A stretch of 10,142 bases of DNA from Pseudomonadota bacterium (GTDB taxonomy: Bacteria > Pseudomonadota > Gammaproteobacteria > Steroidobacterales > Steroidobacteraceae): NCBI GenBank assembly GCA_018241455.1, contig JAFEDW010000054.1, forward strand, positions 1-10,142. Direction: 5' to 3'. Below are positions 1-6,314 of the stretch, in pieces. The stretch's first letter is position 1. Each line of letters starts with the position of its first letter. Under the pieces are notes generated by a model that made no database searches, had not been told where the DNA came from, and saw only the letters and a list, made by a program, of their open reading frames with translations. Made by a program: the position numbers and the translations under genes.

Positions 1-1256
1 AGCGTGCCGCCGCCCGCCTGGAATTCCTGCGTGAACGCCGCCAGCACACGCGTGCCCCAGTCACCCGTGGGGCTGAGCGCGACGCCGCGCTTCTGGCCGG
101 AGGCGAGGATGCGGCGCGCCACCTCGCGCGCATCGTCTTCGGGCGAGAGCGCGTACTGGTCCATGCCGTAGGGCGCGGAGCGCCCGGCGCTGAGGAAATT
201 CAGCGCCAGCATCGGCACGCCCGGCCAGGCACTGGCGGCGATGTCGACTTCCTGCCGCGTGAGCGGCCCGACGATGAAATCGTTGCCGTCGGCATGCGCC
301 TGCCGCAACGCCTGGTCGACCGGCAGCACGCCGGTGTCGTAGACCTGCACTGCGGGCCGCGCGTCGGCCGGCAGCTGCTGCCAGGCGTAGTTGAACCCGG
401 CCTGGATCGTGGCCGCGTAACCCGCGGCCTGGCCGCTCACCGGCAGCAGCAGCGCGAGCTTGCGCAGCCGCGTGGCCACCGGGAGCGGCGCGGCCAGCGC
501 CTGCGCCAGCAGTTCGGTGGCGGGATGGCCCGGGTACGTCGAGCGCCAGCGCGCGGCCTCGATCGCGCCGTTGATCGAGGCTCCACCGCTGGCGCTGGCC
601 ACCGCGCCCAGGTCTAGCCAGCCGCGCACCGTGGGATCCTGGCTGGCGGCCGGCTCGAGCTTCACGCCCTGCTCGCGCGCCGCGCGCAGCAACGACAGCA
701 GCTCGGCGCGCAGCCCGCTGCGCGCGGCGTCGCCGGAGGCGACGCGCTCGGCGCTGATTTCGGCGCGCACGCCGTCGACCGGGCGCGCGGCGGCCAGTGC
801 GATGCGCATGCGGCTCTCGAAGTACTGCGGCGCCGCCGGCGTGCCGGCCGGTTCGGCGATCGCACTCATCTTTTGCCAGGCCTGTTGCGCCCGGCCGTTG
901 GCGAGGTCGATATCCGCCTCGATGACCCGCCGCTCGATGAGCTGGACGGGCGTGAGCGTGCCGGTGATGCCGCCCAGCACTTGCGCCGCCTCGGTGGCGC
1001 GGCCGGCCTGCAACCAGGCCCGCGCCGCCTGCAACAGCAGCGCGGGGCGCGCCTCCGGTTCGGCCCGCCGCGCCGCGCTCTCGAGCGCGCTGGCATTGCG
1101 GCTGTGCGTGGCCGATTCGGCCGGCGTCGGCGCGCCGCTGGTGGTGCGGGCCGGAAACGTGGCCGGTGGAAAACTGGCGCAGGCAGCCAGTGCGCCGAAC
1201 GCGGCGGCCAGGGCCAGCGCGGCCCAGCGTCGGAAGAAATCGCGCTGTGTTTGCAT
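1..1256 (-). CDS. lpoA: LpoA, outer-membrane lipoprotein activator of PBP1A (partial, C-terminus beyond window)
   Basis: The reverse strand reads open for 418 codons from the ATG at 1256-1254 to the left edge, with no stop. The product starts MQTQRDFFRRW, then a hydrophobic stretch ending in the lipobox LAAC, with C26 as the lipidated cysteine. That makes it an exported lipoprotein. Residues about 27-260 are Ala-rich and helical, as in the TPR-like N-terminal domain of LpoA. From about residue 265 a periplasmic-binding-protein-like fold starts (RKLALLLPVSGQ, 265-276; FIVGPL, 327-332; a later SPEDDAREVA). These are LpoA (YraM) hallmarks. E. coli LpoA is about 678 residues, so about a third may be missing here. 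In that species LpoA spans the periplasm and stimulates PBP1A transpeptidation. The gene is divergent from rsmI, as in E. coli and Pseudomonas, where yraN usually follows. The ribosome-binding site is weak (AAGG about 13 nt upstream). Confidence 0.93.
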   Translation of the reverse strand, partial: MQTQRDFFRRWAALALAAAFGALAACASFPPATFPARTTSGAPTPAESATHSRNASALESAARRAEPEARPALLLQAARAWLQAGRATEAAQVLGGITGTLTPVQLIERRVIEADIDLANGRAQQAWQKMSAIAEPAGTPAAPQYFESRMRIALAAARPVDGVRAEISAERVASGDAARSGLRAELLSLLRAAREQGVKLEPAASQDPTVRGWLDLGAVASASGGASINGAIEAARWRSTYPGHPATELLAQALAAPLPVATRLRKLALLLPVSGQAAGYAATIQAGFNYAWQQLPADARPAVQVYDTGVLPVDQALRQAHADGNDFIVGPLTRQEVDIAASAWPGVPMLALNFLSAGRSAPYGMDQYALSPEDDAREVARRILASGQKRGVALSPTGDWGTRVLAAFTQEFQAGGGT

Positions 1257-1266
1257 CGGTAGCACC

Positions 1267-1286
1267 GCGCCTTGCAAGCTAGGCGC
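1267..1286. repeat. 20-bp imperfect dyad between lpoA and rsmI
   Basis: GCGCCT at 1267-1272 is the exact inverse of AGGCGC at 1281-1286, and 16 of 20 positions are symmetric. On the lpoA transcript it would form a 6-bp stem with an 8-nt loop in the leader, between the expected start site and the start codon. On DNA it could be an operator half-site pair. No regulator is assigned. Confidence 0.35.
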
Positions 1287-1308
1287 ACGAGATTGGCAAC
1301 AGCTGGAG

Positions 1309-1314
1309 ATTATA
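1309..1314 (-). promoter_or_regulatory. Candidate -10 element of the lpoA promoter (TATAAT)
   Basis: The reverse complement of 1309-1314 is a perfect TATAAT. Transcription would start near 1302 and give lpoA a leader of about 45 nt. No convincing -35 hexamer lies 16-18 bp upstream (the 17-bp position reads AGCCTT), and there is no TGn extension. The promoter would need an activator or be weak. The hexamer sits directly before the rsmI GTG. Confidence 0.5.
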
Positions 1315-2214
1315 GTGGCTGCCGGCGCGGGAAGGCTCGATGTCATTGCGACGCCAATCGGCAATATTGGCGATTTGAGCCCGCGGGCGCGCGAATGCCT
1401 GGAGCGCGCGACGCTGGTGCTGGCCGAAGACACGCGGCGTACCGCCACGTTGCTGGCCGCCTGCGGCATCGCGCGCCCGCTGCAATCACTGCACGATCAC
1501 AACGAAGCCGGACGCGTCGATGCGCTGCTCGAACGGCTGCGGCGCGGCGAGACGCTGGCGCTCGTCAGCGATGCGGGCACGCCGCTGCTCTCCGATCCCG
1601 GTTTCATCCTGGTGCGCGCCGTGGCGGCCGCCGGCTTCGAAATCCGCAGCATTGCCGGTCCGTCGGCGGTGACCGCGGCGCTCGCGGTGGCTGGGCTCCC
1701 GACCGACCGCTTCGTATTCGAGGGTTTCCTGCCCGCGCGACCCGGGGAGCGCGGCGCGGCGCTGGCGAGGCTGGCGCAGGAGACGCGCACGCTGGTGCTG
1801 TTCGAGGCCCCGCACCGCATCGCCGCGACACTGCAGCAGCTCGCCGATGCATTCGGCGCCGAACGCAACGCCGTGCTGGCCCGTGAACTCACCAAGGTGC
1901 ACGAATCCGTCTATCGCGGCACGCTCGCGCAGCTTGCGGCGCGGGCGCTGGCGGACGCCGACCTTGCGCGCGGCGAGATCACGCTGGTCGTCGCCGGCGC
2001 GCCGCACGCGGCCGCGGGGGATGCCGCGCTGCTGGCGCGCGCGTTGCCGTTGTTGTTGAAGAGCCTGCCGCCGGCCCGGGCCGCGGCGATCGGCGCGCAG
2101 TTGAGCGGCATGCCACGTGCGGCCGCGTACGAGCAGGCGCTACGCCTGGCCCGCGAAGCACGCGGCGGCGGCAGCGGCGGGGACCGGCGCGATTCCGCTG
2201 CAGAAGAGGCGTAG
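1315..2214 (+). CDS. rsmI: RsmI, 16S rRNA (cytidine-1402-2'-O)-methyltransferase
   Basis: This 299-residue tetrapyrrole-methylase-family enzyme uses SAM to 2'-O-methylate C1402 in the decoding centre of 16S rRNA. Family motifs appear in the expected order: LDVIATPIGN (8-17), AEDTRRT (37-43), LHDHNE (59-64), LVSDAGTP (83-90), then GPSAVTAALAVAGLPTDRF, LFEAPHRI and LARELTK. E. coli RsmI is 286 residues. The reading frame is open far upstream, but that part is antisense to lpoA. I chose the GTG at 1315 because GGAG at 1305-1308 lies 6 nt before it and the start leaves only seven residues before the first conserved strand. The last about 20 residues are a Gly-rich acidic tail. The stop is 20 bp before the RNase P RNA, so the rnpB promoter probably overlaps the 3' end of this gene. 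RsmH, encoded downstream, modifies the same nucleotide. Confidence 0.93.
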   Translation: MAAGAGRLDVIATPIGNIGDLSPRARECLERATLVLAEDTRRTATLLAACGIARPLQSLHDHNEAGRVDALLERLRRGETLALVSDAGTPLLSDPGFILVRAVAAAGFEIRSIAGPSAVTAALAVAGLPTDRFVFEGFLPARPGERGAALARLAQETRTLVLFEAPHRIAATLQQLADAFGAERNAVLARELTKVHESVYRGTLAQLAARALADADLARGEITLVVAGAPHAAAGDAALLARALPLLLKSLPPARAAAIGAQLSGMPRAAAYEQALRLAREARGGGSGGDRRDSAAEEA

Positions 2215-2234
2215 AGGCCGTATCGTGCGCACTG

Positions 2235-2620
2235 GAGAGCCGGCCAGGCAATCGCTGTCGCACGGGTTTTTCCCGTGTGGCGGAGGAAAGTCCGGGCTCG
2301 GCGGGTCGAGGTGCCAGGTAACGCCTGGGGGGCGCGAGCCCACGGAAAGTGCAACAGAAAGCAAACCGCCGAAGCGCCGGCAACGGCGCTGGCAAGGGTG
2401 AAATGGTGCGGTAAGAGCGCACCGCGCCGCTGGCAACAGCGGTGGCACGGCAAACCCCACCTGGAGCAAGGCCAAATAGGGAAGTCGCGGTGGCAACACC
2501 GCAGCGCCGGACCTGCGCGTGCTTCCGGGTAGGCCGCTTGAGGCGCGCGGCGACGCGCGTCCCAGAGGAATGATTGCCCACGACAGAACCCGGCTTATCG
2601 GCCGGCTCTCCTTCTCACCT
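2235..2620 (+). ncRNA. rnpB: RNase P RNA (type A, bacterial)
   Basis: This is the catalytic RNA of RNase P, which removes the 5' leader from pre-tRNAs. The conserved blocks are present: GAGGAAAGTCC (2283-2293), GTGCCAGGTAACGCCTGGGG, GGTGCGGTAAGAGCGCACCG, GGAGCAAGGCCAAATAGG and CGACAGAACCCGGCTTATCG. Helices that can be drawn are P1, 11 perfect pairs (2235-2245 with 2600-2610); P2, GGCAATC/GATTGCC (2247-2253 with 2572-2578); P3, 2257-2281 with a T5 loop; P12, 2373-2390 and P14, 2427-2442, both with GCAA loops; and P18, 2542-2561, with a GCGA loop. The 5' end is set by P1. The 3' end (ACCT, 2617-2620) follows the E. coli tail and is good to a few bases. A weak -10-like TATCGT lies at 2221-2226, with GCGC before the start but no clear -35. 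E. coli RNase P RNA is 377 nt. Confidence 0.97.
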
Positions 2621-2664
2621 CATCCGCGATTGAAGTTCCTTTGCCAAGTATCTGATCGGTAAGT

Positions 2665-2709
2665 CGCTTGCTTGCAAGCGCTCGGCCCTCGTTCGGCCCG
2701 GCCGCCGAA
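2665..2709 (+). other. Two small hairpins in the rnpB-mraZ spacer
   Basis: CGCTTG/CAAGCG (2665-2670 with 2675-2680, 4-nt loop) and TTCGGC/GCCGAA (2692-2697 with 2704-2709, 6-nt loop) are perfect 6-bp stems downstream of rnpB. Neither is followed by a T-run, so they are not standard intrinsic terminators. They could be rnpB 3'-end structures or chance pairings in GC-rich DNA. I see nothing else in 2621-2758. Confidence 0.3.
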
Positions 2710-2758
2710 GGCACACGTAAGTCTTTGTCCAACTGGAGAAAAACACAGGCAAAGGCCA

Positions 2759-2788
2759 TTGACATAAGAGCATCGCGATTTCTATAGT
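2759..2788 (+). promoter_or_regulatory. Sigma70-type promoter of the mra/dcw cluster
   Basis: A perfect -35, TTGACA (2759-2764), is followed after 18 bp by TATAGT (2783-2788), which matches the -10 consensus at five of six positions. The spacer is AT-richer than its surroundings. Transcription should start near 2795, about 48 nt before the mraZ ATG. This is the only clear promoter before the gene block 2843-10142, and it corresponds to Pmra of E. coli. The -10 runs into the MraZ box array, so bound MraZ would block polymerase. Confidence 0.8.
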
Positions 2789-2831
2789 GGCGCCAAGTGG
2801 GAAAAAGTGGGAGCAGATGGGCGCATTTGGC
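2787..2831 (+). promoter_or_regulatory. MraZ operator: phased TGG(G) boxes, 10-bp period
   Basis: TGG occurs at 2788, 2798, 2808, 2818 and 2828, exactly one per 10 bp. The middle three are TGGG (TGGGA, TGGGA, TGGGC); the outer two are weaker (TGGCG, TGGCC). MraZ of E. coli binds direct TGGGN repeats separated by 5 nt in the promoter of its own operon, and the spacing here is the same. The array starts at the -10 and covers the expected start site and most of the mraZ leader, which fits autorepression. Confidence 0.82.
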
Positions 2832-2842
2832 CCGTCGACGAC

Positions 2843-3295
2843 ATGTTTCGCGGCGCAACAAAGCTCACGGTGGACGACAAAGGCAGGCTGGTCATGCCCA
2901 CCCGCCATCGCGATCGCCTGCGCGAGCAATGCGCCGGGCAGCTCGTCATCACGGTCGATCGCGACCAGTGCCTGCTGATCTACCCGCTGCCCGAATGGGA
3001 ACAGATCGAGCGCAAGTTGATGGCGCTGCCCACGCTGCAGCCGCAGGCGCGCCGGCTGCAACGCTTGATGGTCGGCCATGCCACCGATGCGCAACTCGAT
3101 GCGCACGGACGCTTGCTGTTGCCGCAGGAACTGCGCGAATTCGCGGGGCTCCATCGCCACGCAATGCTGATCGGACAGGGTGCGCGCTTCGAGTTGTGGG
3201 ACGAAGCACGCTGGATGGAACGGCGCGACGTCTGGCTCAAGAGCGATGACTCGACCGGCACGCTGCCGGCCGATCTCGAATCCATTTCGCTCTAG
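2843..3295 (+). CDS. mraZ: MraZ, transcriptional regulator of the dcw cluster
   Basis: A 150-residue protein starting MFRGATKLTVDDKGRLVMP, close to E. coli MraZ (152 residues, MFRGA). It has the two AbrB/SpoVT-like half-domains typical of the family, each with its DxxGR signature (D12-R15 and D86-R90). The second half contains QRLMVGHATDAQLDAHGRL and FELWDEARW. MraZ forms a ring-shaped oligomer and binds direct repeats in its own promoter; matching repeats lie at 2787-2831. The ATG at 2843 is chosen by homology: the preceding 20 nt have no Shine-Dalgarno motif. An in-frame GTG at 2807 would add 12 residues but falls inside the operator and only about 12 nt after the expected transcription start. 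The gene is first in the cluster, 30 bp before rsmH. Confidence 0.95.
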   Translation: MFRGATKLTVDDKGRLVMPTRHRDRLREQCAGQLVITVDRDQCLLIYPLPEWEQIERKLMALPTLQPQARRLQRLMVGHATDAQLDAHGRLLLPQELREFAGLHRHAMLIGQGARFELWDEARWMERRDVWLKSDDSTGTLPADLESISL

Positions 3296-3325
3296 TGCCC
3301 GGGCACATGCGTCAGGGCGGGGAAA

Positions 3326-4267
3326 TTGGATGAGCACAAACCGGTGCTTGTCGACGAGGTGCTCGCAGCTCTTGCCGTGCGCCCGTCCGGGCGTTACGTC
3401 GACGCCACGTTCGGCCGCGGCGGGCACGCCGAGCGCATCCTCGCCGCCCTCGGGCGCGATGGCCGCCTCATCGCCATCGACCGCGATTGGCAGGCGATCC
3501 AGGCGGGCCAGGCGCGCTTCGCATCGGACCCCCGTCTTACGCTTGTGCATGGAGCCTTTGGCGAAATCGCGGCGCTGCTGCGCGCGGCGGATCCGGCCGG
3601 TCGCCTGTACGACGGCATCCTCATCGACTGCGGCGTTTCCTCGCCGCAGCTCGACAACGCGGCGCGCGGCTTCAGCTTCCAGAAGGACGGCCCGCTCGAC
3701 ATGCGCATGGATGCGCAGCGCGGCGAGCCCGTCAGCGCCTGGCTGGCCCGGGCTTCGTTCGAGGAAATGCGCGACGTGATCGCCACGCTCGGACAGGAGC
3801 GATTCGCGCGGCGCATCGCCGCCGCGATCGAACGCGAACGCACGCGCGCGCCGCTGACGCGCACGCTGCAGCTCGCCAACCTGGTCGCCGCGGCGGTGCC
3901 GGTGCGCGAGCCGGGCAAGCATCCGGCGACGCGCACTTTCCAGGCGTTGCGCATGCACATCAACGACGAACTCGGGCAGTTGCGCGCGGCGCTGGCGCAA
4001 GTCGTCGCGCTGCTGGCGCCGGGCGGGCGGCTGGCCGTGATCAGCTTCCACTCGCTCGAGGACGGCGTGGTGCGCGATTTCCTGCGCAGCCGCACCAGCG
4101 TGGATCCGGCGCTGGCGAAACTGCCGGTGATTCCGGCCAGTGCGCTGCCGCCGCTGAAGCTCATCGGGCGCAAGCAGCGCGCCAGCGCGGCCGAAGTGCA
4201 CGCCAACCCGCGTGCCCGCAGCGCGCTGCTGCGCGTGGCCGAGCGCCTGGCCTCGGTGGCCGCGTGA
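3326..4267 (+). CDS. rsmH: RsmH (MraW), 16S rRNA (cytosine-1402-N4)-methyltransferase
   Basis: A 313-residue SAM-dependent methyltransferase, the same length as the E. coli enzyme. It methylates N4 of C1402 in 16S rRNA, the base that RsmI methylates on its ribose. Visible motifs are HKPVLVDEVL (4-13), the SAM-binding loop YVDATFGRGGH (24-34), AIDRD (50-54), IDCGVSSPQLD (to residue 110), HPATRTFQALRMHINDEL, ISFHSLED (239-246) and the C-terminal NPRARSALLRVAER. The start is TTG at 3326, which puts the conserved HKPVL at residue 4. AGGG at 3314-3317 lies 8 nt upstream, with GGGG nearer at 3319-3322. An ATG only 4 nt downstream (3330) is out of frame. The last codons overlap the ftsL GTG. Confidence 0.95.
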   Translation: MDEHKPVLVDEVLAALAVRPSGRYVDATFGRGGHAERILAALGRDGRLIAIDRDWQAIQAGQARFASDPRLTLVHGAFGEIAALLRAADPAGRLYDGILIDCGVSSPQLDNAARGFSFQKDGPLDMRMDAQRGEPVSAWLARASFEEMRDVIATLGQERFARRIAAAIERERTRAPLTRTLQLANLVAAAVPVREPGKHPATRTFQALRMHINDELGQLRAALAQVVALLAPGGRLAVISFHSLEDGVVRDFLRSRTSVDPALAKLPVIPASALPPLKLIGRKQRASAAEVHANPRARSALLRVAERLASVAA

Positions 4268-4548
4268 AGCCGCTGCCACGCACGCTGCTGTGGATCGGCG
4301 TGCCGCTGCTGTGGCTGGCGGTGCTCGCATCCGCCGCCGGCGCGATCTACTGCAAGCACCGCGCGCGCGAACTGTTCGTGCAGCTCGAGCGCCTGAACAG
4401 CGGGCGCGATGAACTGGACGCGGAGTGGGGGCGGCTGCAGATCGAGCAGAGCTACTGGTCGACCTACGCCTACGTCGAGAATACCGCTACCACGCGGCTG
4501 CAGATGCGCATTCCCGCTTCGCACGACGTCGAGATGCCGACGCCATGA
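4264..4548 (+). CDS. ftsL: FtsL, divisome protein
   Basis: A 94-residue bitopic protein. It has a short basic N-terminus, one membrane segment (about residues 8-28) and a periplasmic coiled coil from about residue 32 to 62. L37, L44, L51 and L58 fall in exact heptad register, a leucine zipper as in known FtsL. It ends with the family-like AYVENTATTRLQMRIP. FtsL forms the FtsQLB complex with FtsB and FtsQ and signals FtsWI activation. The start is GTG at 4264, overlapping the rsmH stop in GTGA; the stop overlaps the ftsI start in ATGA. Both overlaps suggest translational coupling. FtsL sequences are poorly conserved, but size, topology and position between rsmH and ftsI make the call firm. Confidence 0.93.
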   Translation: MKPLPRTLLWIGVPLLWLAVLASAAGAIYCKHRARELFVQLERLNSGRDELDAEWGRLQIEQSYWSTYAYVENTATTRLQMRIPASHDVEMPTP

Positions 4549-6314
4549 GCCGCCGCTCCTGGGGCGGGAAATCGGGCGCCGCGCGCACGGCGCGCCCCTC
4601 GGGCGGGCCGCGGCCGGTGGCGTTCCGCATGCGCCTCGGCGTCGTGTTCGGCGCGCTGCTGCTGTGCGGCGCGGGGCTGGTGGCGCGCGCGGTGCAGCTG
4701 CAGCTGGTGCAGCACCGCTTCCTCGCCGGCGAAGGCGCGGCGCGCTTCACGCGCGTGGCGCCGATCATCGCGCACCGCGGCACGATCACCGACCGCGACG
4801 GCGAGCCGTTGGCCGTCAGCACGCCGGTCGATGCGGTATGGGTCAATCCGCAGGAATTGAGCGCCAACGTCGAGCAGCTGCCGCGGCTGGCGCGCGCGAT
4901 CCACATGGAGCCGCAGGAACTCGTGCGGCGCGTCAGCACCAGCATGGACCGCGATTTCCTCTACCTGGTGCGCGGGCTCCAGCCGGCCGATGCGCGCAAG
5001 GTGCGCGAACTGCAGATCGGCGGCGTGTACCTGGCGCGCGAATACCGCCGCTATTACCCGGCTGCCGAAGTCACCGGCCACCTGCTCGGCTTCACCGATG
5101 TCGACGACACCGGGCAGGAAGGCATCGAGCTCTCCTCGGACAACTGGCTGGCCGGCGAAGACGGCTCCAAGCGCGTCATCCAGGACAGCGACGGCAACAA
5201 GGTCGAGGACGTCGAGAGCATCCGCGCGGTGCGGCCCGGCCACGACCTGCGCCTCAGCATCGACCTGCGCATCCAGTACCTCGCTTATCGCGAATTGAAG
5301 GCCGCGATCCGCGACAACCGCGCGCGCTCGGGTTCGGTGGTGGTCGTCGACGTGCGCACCGGCGAAGTGCTGGCGATGGTCGACCAGCCCGCGTTCAATC
5401 CGAACGACAGGAGTCAACTAACCCCTGCTGCATATCGTAACCGCGCAGCGACTGACCTGTTCGAGCCAGGCTCGAGCATCAAGCCGTTCTTCGTTGCTGC
5501 GGGCCTCGCGTCCGGCCGCTTCAGCACCCACAGCATCATCGACACGGGGCCGGGCTACATACAGGTCGGCACGGCCATGATTCACGACGAGCACAATCTC
5601 GGCGCGATTTCGCTGGCTACCGTGCTGGCCAAGTCCTCGAACGTGGGCATGGCGCACCTGGCGCTCGCGCTCGAACCGCACCAGGTGTGGACGACGCTGA
5701 ACGGCCTCGGCTTCGGGCAGGTCACGGCGAGTGGCTTCCCGGGCGAATCCGCCGGCCAACTCTCGAACTACACGCACTGGCGGGATGTGCTGCTGACTTC
5801 AATGTCACGCGGCTACGGCTTGTCGGTCACGCCACTGCAGCTTGCGCAGGCCTACGCCACGATCGGCGCCTACGGGCTGCGCCGACCTGTCTCGCTGTTG
5901 CGCGTCGATGGGCCCGTGGCCGGCGAGCGCGTGCTCGACGGACGCGTCTGCAAGGACCTGCTCGGCCTGCTCGAGTCGGTGATCACGATGCCGGGCGCGA
6001 CCGGCGCGCGGGCCGCCATCACCGGCTATCGCGTGGCCGGCAAGACCGGCACGGCGTGGAAGGCCGAGAACGGCGGCTATTCGCAGAACCGCTACATGTC
6101 GATATTCGGCGGTGTCGCGCCGCTGACCAATCCGCGCCTCGCCGCGGTGGTGGTCATCGACGAGCCGAGCGCGGGCAAATACTACGGCGGTGATGTCGCC
6201 GCGCCGGTGTTTTCGGCGGTGCTCGGCGGCGCGCTGCGGTTGATCGGCGTGCCGCCCGACGATGCCCATCCCGGCGCCGCGGCGCCGCCCAACGCACAGG
6301 TGGCGCTGCGATGA
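4545..6314 (+). CDS. ftsI: FtsI (PBP3), septal peptidoglycan transpeptidase
   Basis: A 589-residue class B penicillin-binding protein (E. coli 588) that cross-links septal peptidoglycan with FtsW. It has a basic cytoplasmic N-terminus rich in Arg and Gly, one membrane anchor (about 31-49), a PBP-dimer/pedestal domain beginning with RGTITDRDG (78-86), and the transpeptidase domain. The catalytic motifs are complete: SSIK with nucleophile S310 and K313, SSN at 364-366, and KTG at 500-502. These positions closely match E. coli S307 and K494. The ATG overlaps the ftsL stop and the TGA overlaps the murE ATG. In 5412-5453, just before the active-site serine, 10 of 14 codons end in A or T, unlike the rest of the gene. 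The C-terminal tail is rich in Ala and Pro. Confidence 0.96.
   Translation: MSRRSWGGKSGAARTARPSGGPRPVAFRMRLGVVFGALLLCGAGLVARAVQLQLVQHRFLAGEGAARFTRVAPIIAHRGTITDRDGEPLAVSTPVDAVWVNPQELSANVEQLPRLARAIHMEPQELVRRVSTSMDRDFLYLVRGLQPADARKVRELQIGGVYLAREYRRYYPAAEVTGHLLGFTDVDDTGQEGIELSSDNWLAGEDGSKRVIQDSDGNKVEDVESIRAVRPGHDLRLSIDLRIQYLAYRELKAAIRDNRARSGSVVVVDVRTGEVLAMVDQPAFNPNDRSQLTPAAYRNRAATDLFEPGSSIKPFFVAAGLASGRFSTHSIIDTGPGYIQVGTAMIHDEHNLGAISLATVLAKSSNVGMAHLALALEPHQVWTTLNGLGFGQVTASGFPGESAGQLSNYTHWRDVLLTSMSRGYGLSVTPLQLAQAYATIGAYGLRRPVSLLRVDGPVAGERVLDGRVCKDLLGLLESVITMPGATGARAAITGYRVAGKTGTAWKAENGGYSQNRYMSIFGGVAPLTNPRLAAVVVIDEPSAGKYYGGDVAAPVFSAVLGGALRLIGVPPDDAHPGAAAPPNAQVALR

Noticed and set aside
460..1314. 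Upstream extension of the rsmI frame by 285 codons
   Set aside because: This part is antisense to lpoA; RsmI homology starts only after 1315, where a GTG with a GGAG site is present.
1294..1319. TGG at 1294, 1304 and 1316 before rsmI as possible MraZ boxes
   Set aside because: Only two are 10 bp apart, none is TGGG, and the TATAGTGGC shared with the mra promoter is a 9-base coincidence.
2261..2277. CACGGG-TTTTT-CCCGTG hairpin as a terminator of rsmI
   Set aside because: The T-run is in the loop, not after the stem; this is helix P3 of RNase P RNA.
2638..2755. Inverted repeat CCTTTGCC (2638-2645) / GGCAAAGG (2748-2755) bracketing the rnpB-mraZ spacer
   Set aside because: Eight bases with a 102-base gap are readily expected by chance in a spacer of this size, and the arms do not extend.
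2615..4330. Long antisense open frame of 571 codons across mraZ and rsmH
   Set aside because: High-GC shadow of two clearly identified genes on the other strand; Arg/Gln/His-rich composition and no recognisable motif.
5408..5440. AGGAG inside ftsI as a possible internal ribosome-binding site
   Set aside because: No start codon follows at a suitable distance in any frame that opens a plausible gene.
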